DNA of 64,000 nucleotides from JBCCCJ01 sp039029315 (GTDB lineage: Bacteria; Bacteroidota; Bacteroidia; J057), in assembly GCA_039029315.1 (NCBI GenBank), contig JBCCGK010000015.1, forward strand, positions 62,001 through 126,000, written 5' to 3'. The notes below the pieces were generated by a model, which saw only the letters and a list, made by a program, of their open reading frames with translations, had not been told where the DNA came from and did not search any database. Made by a program: the position numbers and the translations under genes. Shown here piece after piece: positions 59,381-64,000 of the stretch. The stretch's first letter is position 1; every line of letters begins with the position of its first letter.

Positions 59381-60568
59381 ATGGCAAAGGAAACTTTCGT
59401 ACGTAACAAACCCCACGTGAATATTGGAACCATTGGTCACGTGGATCATGGCAAAACCACGCTCACTGCTGCAATTACGTCTGTATTGGCGAAGGCAGGA
59501 TTGTCAGAAGTAAAGGACTTCTCTGCGATTGATAATGCCCCTGAAGAAAAGGAACGTGGGATTACAATCAACACTGCACACGTTGAATACGAAACGGAAA
59601 ATCGCCACTATGCACACGTTGATTGTCCTGGTCACGCCGACTATGTAAAAAACATGGTTACTGGTGCAGCACAGATGGACGGTGCCATTTTGGTCGTTGC
59701 TGCAACTGACGGACCTATGCCACAGACACGTGAGCACATCCTGCTTGCACGTCAGGTTGGGGTTCCTTCCTTGGTTGTGTTTATGAACAAGGTAGACTTG
59801 GTTGATGACGAGGAATTGTTGGAACTTGTTGAGCTGGAAGTGCGAGAACTTCTCAGTGTATATGATTTTCCTGGTGATGATACGCCAGTTATTCAGGGGT
59901 CGGCTTTGGGTGGATTGGATGGTGTAGCTGAGTGGGAAGGGAAAATCGTTGAGCTGATGCAAAATGTGGATGAATGGATTCCAACTCCTGAGCGTGATAT
60001 CGACAAGGACTTCCTGATGCCTGTGGAAGATGTCTTTACAATTACAGGTCGTGGAACAGTTGCTACAGGAAGAATCGAGCGTGGTGTCATTAACTCTGGT
60101 GACCCTGTAGATATTCTTGGAATGGGCGCAGAGAACCTCAAGTCTGTTGTTACTGGTGTTGAGATGTTCCGGAAGATTTTGGATCGTGGAGAAGCTGGTG
60201 ATAATGTAGGACTGCTGCTTCGTGGAATTGACAAGAAAGAAATTCGACGAGGAATGGTAATTGTTAAGCCTGGTTCTGTTACGCCTCACCACTTGTTTGA
60301 AGCGGAAGTATATGTACTGAGCAAAGAAGAGGGAGGGCGACACACCCCATTCTTCTCTAACTACCGTCCTCAGTTCTATCTTCGAACCACTGATGTTACT
60401 GGTGTGATTACCCTTCCTGAAGGAATCGACATGGTGATGCCAGGAGATAATGTTACAGTTAATGTAGAGCTGATCAACCAGGTAGCGATGGAAAAAGGAC
60501 TTCGTTTCGCGATTCGTGAAGGAGGTCGTACCATTGGTGCTGGTCAGGTTACAAAAATCATAGAATAA
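59381..60568 (+). CDS. tuf: elongation factor Tu
   Basis: 395 residues. G1 GHVDHGKT, G2 RGITI, G3 DCPGHADY, G4 NKVD, G5 QGSAL are all present, followed by domains II and III ending GAGQVTKIIE. Delivers aminoacyl-tRNA to the ribosome. It is in an operon with four upstream tRNA genes and is followed by a terminator. Confidence 0.98.
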   Translation: MAKETFVRNKPHVNIGTIGHVDHGKTTLTAAITSVLAKAGLSEVKDFSAIDNAPEEKERGITINTAHVEYETENRHYAHVDCPGHADYVKNMVTGAAQMDGAILVVAATDGPMPQTREHILLARQVGVPSLVVFMNKVDLVDDEELLELVELEVRELLSVYDFPGDDTPVIQGSALGGLDGVAEWEGKIVELMQNVDEWIPTPERDIDKDFLMPVEDVFTITGRGTVATGRIERGVINSGDPVDILGMGAENLKSVVTGVEMFRKILDRGEAGDNVGLLLRGIDKKEIRRGMVIVKPGSVTPHHLFEAEVYVLSKEEGGRHTPFFSNYRPQFYLRTTDVTGVITLPEGIDMVMPGDNVTVNVELINQVAMEKGLRFAIREGGRTIGAGQVTKIIE

Positions 60569-60578
60569 TTTGGGAATA

Positions 60579-60614
60579 TCGGGTTCCTTTTTTGGAACCC
60601 GACTCCCCTTTTTT
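60579..60614 (+). terminator. intrinsic terminator after tuf
   Basis: Stem TCGGGTTCC (60579-60587) / GGAACCCGA (60594-60602), 6-base loop of T, then CTCCCC and a T-tract (60609-60614). Confidence 0.85.
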
Positions 60615-60649
60615 ATAGGCCGACTCTACGATAAGTGTCGAGCAGGTTT

Positions 60650-60722
60650 ACGGGCGTAGCTCAACTGGTAGAGCGACGGTCTCCAAAACCGTAGGCTGAG
60701 GGTTCGAGTCCTTCCGCCCGTG
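60650..60722 (+). tRNA. tRNA-Trp (anticodon CCA)
   Basis: Acceptor acgggcg/cgcccgt with discriminator G; anticodon stem acggt/accgt, loop ctccaaa with CCA. It lies between tuf and secE, 16 bases before the secE ATG. CCA tail is not encoded. Confidence 0.95.
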
Positions 60723-60738
60723 CATATAAAGCAGAGCA

Positions 60739-60936
60739 ATGGAAAAGATAAGGGACCTGTTTAAAGAGTATTTAGACGAACTTTTGTACAAAGTTCAATG
60801 GCCTACCTTGGAGGAACTCCAAAGTAGTACGGTCACAGTATTGATTGCTTCCATCCTGATTGCCCTCGCAATCGCAGCGATGGATTTTGTATTCAATACA
60901 GGAATGGGAACCTTGTATGACTTATTCCATTCCTAG
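60739..60936 (+). CDS. secE: preprotein translocase subunit SecE
   Basis: 65 residues, short single-helix form. FKEYLDELLYKVQWPTLEEL is the cytoplasmic amphipathic segment with the conserved K-V-x-W-P, followed by one membrane helix (VTVLIASILIALAIAAMDFVF). Clamps SecY in the translocon. Confidence 0.95.
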   Translation: MEKIRDLFKEYLDELLYKVQWPTLEELQSSTVTVLIASILIALAIAAMDFVFNTGMGTLYDLFHS

Positions 60937-60975
60937 TCGTTTCGTTTTTTTCAATATTTAGGAAAGAGGAGATCG

Positions 60976-61518
60976 ATGGCAAAAGAGTGGTACGTAGTAC
61001 GAGCAATCAGCGGAAAGGAAAAAAAGGTCAAGCAATACATTGAAAGTGAGATCGAACGATTGAAACTTCAAGATATGATTGCTCAAGTCCTGATTCCGAC
61101 CGAGAAGGTGTTCGAAATGCGCAATGGCAAAAAGAAATTGCGTGAACGGAATTTTCTTCCGGGTTATATTCTCATGGAGTGTGAGAATGTTTCTGAATTA
61201 GTGCCAGTTGTACGTGAGGTGCCAAATGTGATTGGCTTCCTGGCTGAGTCCAAAGGAGGCGTCCCGGTTCCTTTGAGAGAAGCAGAAGTCAACAAAATCC
61301 TCGGAAAAGTCGATGAGATGAATGAAAAAGGCGAAATGCCTGAAGAACCATTCATCAAAGGTGAGCCTGTCAAAGTGATGGCTGGCCCATTTGATGGCTT
61401 TACCGGCGTGATTGATGAAATATATGAAGACAAGAAGAAGTTGAAAGTAGTTGTCAAAATCTTTGGTCGAAATACCCCCATTGAATTGAACTACTTCCAG
61501 GTAGAGAAGGAATACTAG
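60976..61518 (+). CDS. nusG: transcription termination/antitermination factor NusG
   Basis: 180 residues. NGN domain starting EWYVVRAISGKEKKVKQYIE, with FLPGYILMEC; C-terminal KOW domain with PFDGFTGVIDEIYEDKKKLKV. Couples RNA polymerase to the ribosome or Rho. A purine-rich GAAAGAGGAGA (60962-60972) precedes the ATG, one of the few Shine-Dalgarno-like sequences here. Confidence 0.97.
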   Translation: MAKEWYVVRAISGKEKKVKQYIESEIERLKLQDMIAQVLIPTEKVFEMRNGKKKLRERNFLPGYILMECENVSELVPVVREVPNVIGFLAESKGGVPVPLREAEVNKILGKVDEMNEKGEMPEEPFIKGEPVKVMAGPFDGFTGVIDEIYEDKKKLKVVVKIFGRNTPIELNYFQVEKEY

Positions 61519-61630
61519 ACAAGGCTATTTTCGTTTTGATTGAGTGAATGATTTGATGAATGCCCTGAGGGGAGCTTCCCATTCCACTAAAATCTTTCTT
61601 CAATCCATATCATTCAATAAATTCCAATAG

Positions 61631-62077
61631 ATGGCTAAGCAGATCGAGACCTTCATTAAGCTCCAGGTCAAAGGAGGCCAGGCCAATCCGGCACCTCCCA
61701 TCGGTCCTGCACTGGGGGCAAAAGGCGTGAATATCATGGACTTTTGCAAGCGTTTCAACGCCCAGACGCAGGACAAGCAGGGGCAGGTCTTGCCAGTTGT
61801 CATATCTGTGTATAAGGATAAGTCGTTTGACTTTATCATCAAAACCCCACCTGCTGCTGTCCTCTTGTTGGATGCAGCCAAGCTGAAAAAAGGCTCACCA
61901 GAGCCAAACAGAAACAAAGTGGGAAAAGTTACATGGGATGATTGTCGGCAAATCGCAGAAACCAAAATGCCTGACTTAAATGCCTTTACCGTCGAATCAG
62001 CCATGAGAATGGTTGCAGGTACAGCAAGAAGTATGGGCCTTGTGGTGGAGGGAACGCCTCCTTGGGAGCAAAACTAA
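61631..62077 (+). CDS. rplK: 50S ribosomal protein L11
   Basis: 148 residues. IKLQVKGGQANPAPPIGPAL and the C-terminal rRNA-binding domain ending VESAMRMVAGTARSMGL. Part of the GTPase-associated centre. It is preceded by 112 bases after nusG with no evident terminator. Confidence 0.97.
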   Translation: MAKQIETFIKLQVKGGQANPAPPIGPALGAKGVNIMDFCKRFNAQTQDKQGQVLPVVISVYKDKSFDFIIKTPPAAVLLLDAAKLKKGSPEPNRNKVGKVTWDDCRQIAETKMPDLNAFTVESAMRMVAGTARSMGLVVEGTPPWEQN

Positions 62078-62090
62078 GCGTTCATGACCT

Positions 62091-62831
62091 ATGGCTGAAA
62101 TAGTTAAAAAAAGAAGACCAAAACGCAATCATACCAGCAAGCCTGGGAAGAAATTCCAAAAGGCTGCTTCTTTACTCGAACCCGAAAAAGCGTACGATGT
62201 AGAAGAAGCCTCCAGACTGGTCAAAGATACTTCCTTTGCGAAGTTCAATGAATCAGTGGAGTTGCATGTGCGCTTGGGAGTAGATCCCCGACAAGCAAAC
62301 CAAATGGTGCGCGGGGTAGCTACCTTGCCACATGGAACTGGTAAAGAAGTGCGTGTGTTGGTTCTTACCACGCCTGACAAGGAAGACGCTGCAAAAGAAG
62401 CAGGGGCAGATCATGTAGGGCTGGAGGAATACATCGAGAAAATCAAGGGGGGATGGACAGAGATCGATGTCGTGGTGTGTTCTCCAGATGTGATGCGTCA
62501 TGTCGGTAAACTAGGTAGGATCCTAGGACCAAGGGGCCTTATGCCAAATCCCAAGAGTGGCACCGTCACTCCTGATGTGGCAAAGGCTGTCAAAGAAGTG
62601 AAAGCAGGGAAAATTGATTTTCGTGTCGACAAAAAAGGAATCATTCATACCGCTATCGGTAAGGTTTCCTTTACGGCAGAACAAATCAAGGAAAATACAA
62701 TTGAACTGCTACAGGTTTTGCAAAAACTGAAGCCTGCTGCTGCCAAAGGTACCTACTTTCAGTCCATTTACATGGCTGCAACGATGGGACCCGGCATCAA
62801 AATCGATAAGGCATCTGTTCCAGGTATATAA
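62091..62831 (+). CDS. rplA: 50S ribosomal protein L1
   Basis: 246 residues, about 15 longer than the usual 229-234 because of a basic N-terminal extension (KKRRPKRNHTSKPGKKFQ). The core is standard: FNESVELHVRLGVDPRQANQ, VRGVATLPHGTGK, GRILGPRGLMPNPKSGTVT. Builds the L1 stalk and in many bacteria represses its own operon. ATG 62091 is the only reasonable start. Confidence 0.97.
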   Translation: MAEIVKKRRPKRNHTSKPGKKFQKAASLLEPEKAYDVEEASRLVKDTSFAKFNESVELHVRLGVDPRQANQMVRGVATLPHGTGKEVRVLVLTTPDKEDAAKEAGADHVGLEEYIEKIKGGWTEIDVVVCSPDVMRHVGKLGRILGPRGLMPNPKSGTVTPDVAKAVKEVKAGKIDFRVDKKGIIHTAIGKVSFTAEQIKENTIELLQVLQKLKPAAAKGTYFQSIYMAATMGPGIKIDKASVPGI

Positions 62832-62840
62832 GAATCAGCG

Positions 62841-63368
62841 ATGACTAAAGAAGAAAAAATCCAATTGGTACAGGAGTTGACCGAGACGTTCAGAACGTAT
62901 CCCAACTTCTATATTACCGATACCGGAGGGATGACAGTTGCTGAAATGAATGAGCTTCGTCGCAAGTGCTTTGAATCTAGCATTCCCTTGCAGATGATCA
63001 AAAATACCCTCATTCGCAAAGCCCTGGAAAATCAGGAACAGGACTTTTCTGACGTATTCGACGCATTGAAGCAGACATCTTCTGTGTTTTTTGTCGGAGC
63101 AGAAAATCCCAGCCTTCCAGCTAAGGTAATCAGCGCCTTCCGCAAAGATAAGGAAAAACCCATTTTGAAGGCTGCAGTCATCGAGACTTCCGTCTTCATG
63201 GGAGATGATCAGCTCAAAGCATTGACTGAGCTGAAATCGAAAGACGAACTGATTGGAGAAGTCATTGGATTGCTCCAAAGTCCCGCCAAGAATGTCATCG
63301 GAGCTCTGCAGTCTGGTGGCCAAAAATTGTCTGGCATTCTCAAAACACTTGCAGAAAAAGAATCATAA
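62841..63368 (+). CDS. rplJ: 50S ribosomal protein L10
   Basis: 175 residues. MTKEEKIQLVQELTETF at the start, FYITDTGGMTVAEMNELRR, and the C-terminal helix that binds L7/L12 dimers (NVIGALQSGGQKLSGILKTL). It lies 9 bases after rplA. Confidence 0.96.
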   Translation: MTKEEKIQLVQELTETFRTYPNFYITDTGGMTVAEMNELRRKCFESSIPLQMIKNTLIRKALENQEQDFSDVFDALKQTSSVFFVGAENPSLPAKVISAFRKDKEKPILKAAVIETSVFMGDDQLKALTELKSKDELIGEVIGLLQSPAKNVIGALQSGGQKLSGILKTLAEKES

Positions 63369-63400
63369 TCAACTAAGAATCGTTTAATCAGAGTATAATC

Positions 63401-63778
63401 ATGGCAGATCTCAAAGCATTTGCAGAGCAATTGGTCAACTTGACCGTTAAAGAAGTCAATGAGTTGGCTGACATTCTCAAAACTGAGTATGGCATTGAGC
63501 CAGCTGCAGCTGCCGCAGCAGTTGTTGTAGGCCCAGCCGGTGATGATGCCGCCCCAGTAGAAAAAACAGAATTTGATGTGTGGATCACTGGATTGGGTGA
63601 GAAAAAACTCAATGTCGTGAAAGCTGTCAAATCCTTGACAGGTCTTGGCCTCAAAGAAGCCAAAGCTGTCGTAGACAACTATGCAGACGGAGCAGTGAAA
63701 GAAGCTGTTGGTAAAGATGAAGCAGAAGCAATGAAAACTACTTTGGAAGAAGCAGGAGCCTCTGTCGAACTCAAATAA
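63401..63778 (+). CDS. rplL: 50S ribosomal protein L7/L12
   Basis: 125 residues. N-terminal dimerisation helices, an alanine-rich hinge (PAAAAAAVVVG), and the C-terminal domain with KTEFDVWI and LTGLGLKEAKAVVD. Recruits translation GTPases. It lies 32 bases after rplJ. Confidence 0.97.
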   Translation: MADLKAFAEQLVNLTVKEVNELADILKTEYGIEPAAAAAAVVVGPAGDDAAPVEKTEFDVWITGLGEKKLNVVKAVKSLTGLGLKEAKAVVDNYADGAVKEAVGKDEAEAMKTTLEEAGASVELK

Positions 63779-63816
63779 GGACAATTGCGGGAAGACTGGG
63801 AAGTTTCCCCGCAAGG

Positions 63817-63850
63817 AAATAGACCTGATTGTATCAAATCAGGTCTATTT
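63817..63850 (+). promoter_or_regulatory. rplL-rpoB intergenic hairpin (attenuator or processing site)
   Basis: A perfect 14-bp stem AAATAGACCTGATT (63817-63830) / AATCAGGTCTATTT (63837-63850), 6-base loop. A second weaker hairpin with a bulge lies just upstream at about 63788-63812. No long T-tract follows. The position matches the rplL-rpoB attenuator/RNase site known in E. coli. Confidence 0.6.
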
Positions 63851-63921
63851 CACCGTATCATAACATTTCCTCTGGCGCGATTGGCAGGATTTTTTGACGT
63901 ATACTTTAAATTAAAACAGGA

Positions 63922-64000
63922 TTGGCTAGTACAACAGGAACCAACCGAATCACCTTCTCCCGGATCAAAAAAGTCATAGACTACCCGGATTTCCTGGAAG
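63922..64000 (+). CDS. rpoB: DNA-directed RNA polymerase subunit beta, 5' end
   Basis: The first 26 codons up to the window edge, reading TNRITFSRIKKVIDYPDFLE from the eighth residue, the expected N-terminal helix of bacterial beta subunits. The start is TTG at 63922-63924: an in-frame TAA lies at 63907-63909, and the codons between (ATT AAA ACA GGA) contain no ATG or GTG. ACAGGA before the TTG may act as a weak ribosome site. Confidence 0.85.
   Translation, partial: MASTTGTNRITFSRIKKVIDYPDFLE

Noticed and set aside
59504..60343. 279-codon open frame antisense to tuf
   Set aside because: Mirror of EF-Tu codon usage; the Ser/Asn/Thr-rich product has no protein-like pattern, and tuf is certain.

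Overview
The window comes from a chromosome of a Bacteroidota bacterium, probably of the Saprospiria/Cytophagia type. The evidence is: two proteins with C-terminal type IX secretion sorting domains (35541-40511, 44406-44876); promoters of the TTTG-N19/20-TAnnTTTG type (58364-58395, 58849-58878); an N-acylornithine carbamoyltransferase in place of the ordinary ornithine enzyme, with a GNAT acyltransferase heading the arginine operon; the DUF3822-rsmD and coaD neighbourhoods; few Shine-Dalgarno sequences; and several TTG starts. No rRNA, CRISPR array, prophage or intact insertion sequence was found. The exact genus cannot be read from the sequence.

Layout. 1-11.4 kb: the end of a leucyl aminopeptidase gene overlapping pdxA, then small metabolic and regulatory genes (two HAD phosphatases, an APH-type kinase divergent from an AraC regulator, a beta-hydroxyacid dehydrogenase, a LuxE-like adenylating enzyme, a ChlI-like AAA+ ATPase, a CHAT caspase-like protease). 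11.4-18.1 kb: a CE15 glucuronoyl esterase lipoprotein, a MORN-repeat lipoprotein, a VOC protein, an L-lactate permease, a neutral-ceramidase-like protein, and a 58-residue conserved protein translationally coupled to a lipoprotein. 18.0-22.8 kb: a minus-strand polysaccharide operon (CheY-like regulator, receiver-like/sugar-transferase fusion, Wzx flippase, O-antigen ligase/polymerase). 23-25.5 kb: cell-envelope proteins (EGF-like lipoprotein, CotH-like protein, beta-barrel). 25.6-33.0 kb: arginine biosynthesis on the minus strand (GNAT-argG-argC-argD-argF'-argB, then argE), with a uridine-kinase-like gene on the opposite strand between argB and argE.

33.3-50.5 kb: dtd, a membrane-anchored repeat protein, a second CheY-like regulator, a 1656-residue secreted subtilisin, an FKBP_N-TlpA lipoprotein followed by its upstream neighbour valS, a small T9SS cargo protein, a TPR sensor kinase, a secreted NTF2-like protein, an M23 lipoprotein and trhO. 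50.7-58.2 kb: a glycosyltransferase coupled to coaD, rsmD-DUF3822, a barrel protein, sucD, phoH and a SAM hydroxide adenosyltransferase. 58.4-64 kb: rplS with a textbook promoter, then the translation/transcription block tRNA-Thr, Tyr, Gly, Thr, tuf, tRNA-Trp, secE, nusG, rplK, rplA, rplJ, rplL and the start of rpoB (TTG start), with a 14-bp hairpin between rplL and rpoB.

Most of the window is ordinary core genome. The points most worth following are the EAD11-like/CHAT protease, the degenerate receiver fused to a sugar transferase, the acyl-specificity residue of the carbamoyltransferase together with the arginine-operon GNAT, the FKBP_N-TlpA fusion, the coupled 58-residue protein, a dispersed intergenic repeat with imperfect terminal inverted repeats, two decayed gene fragments, and the rplL-rpoB hairpin.
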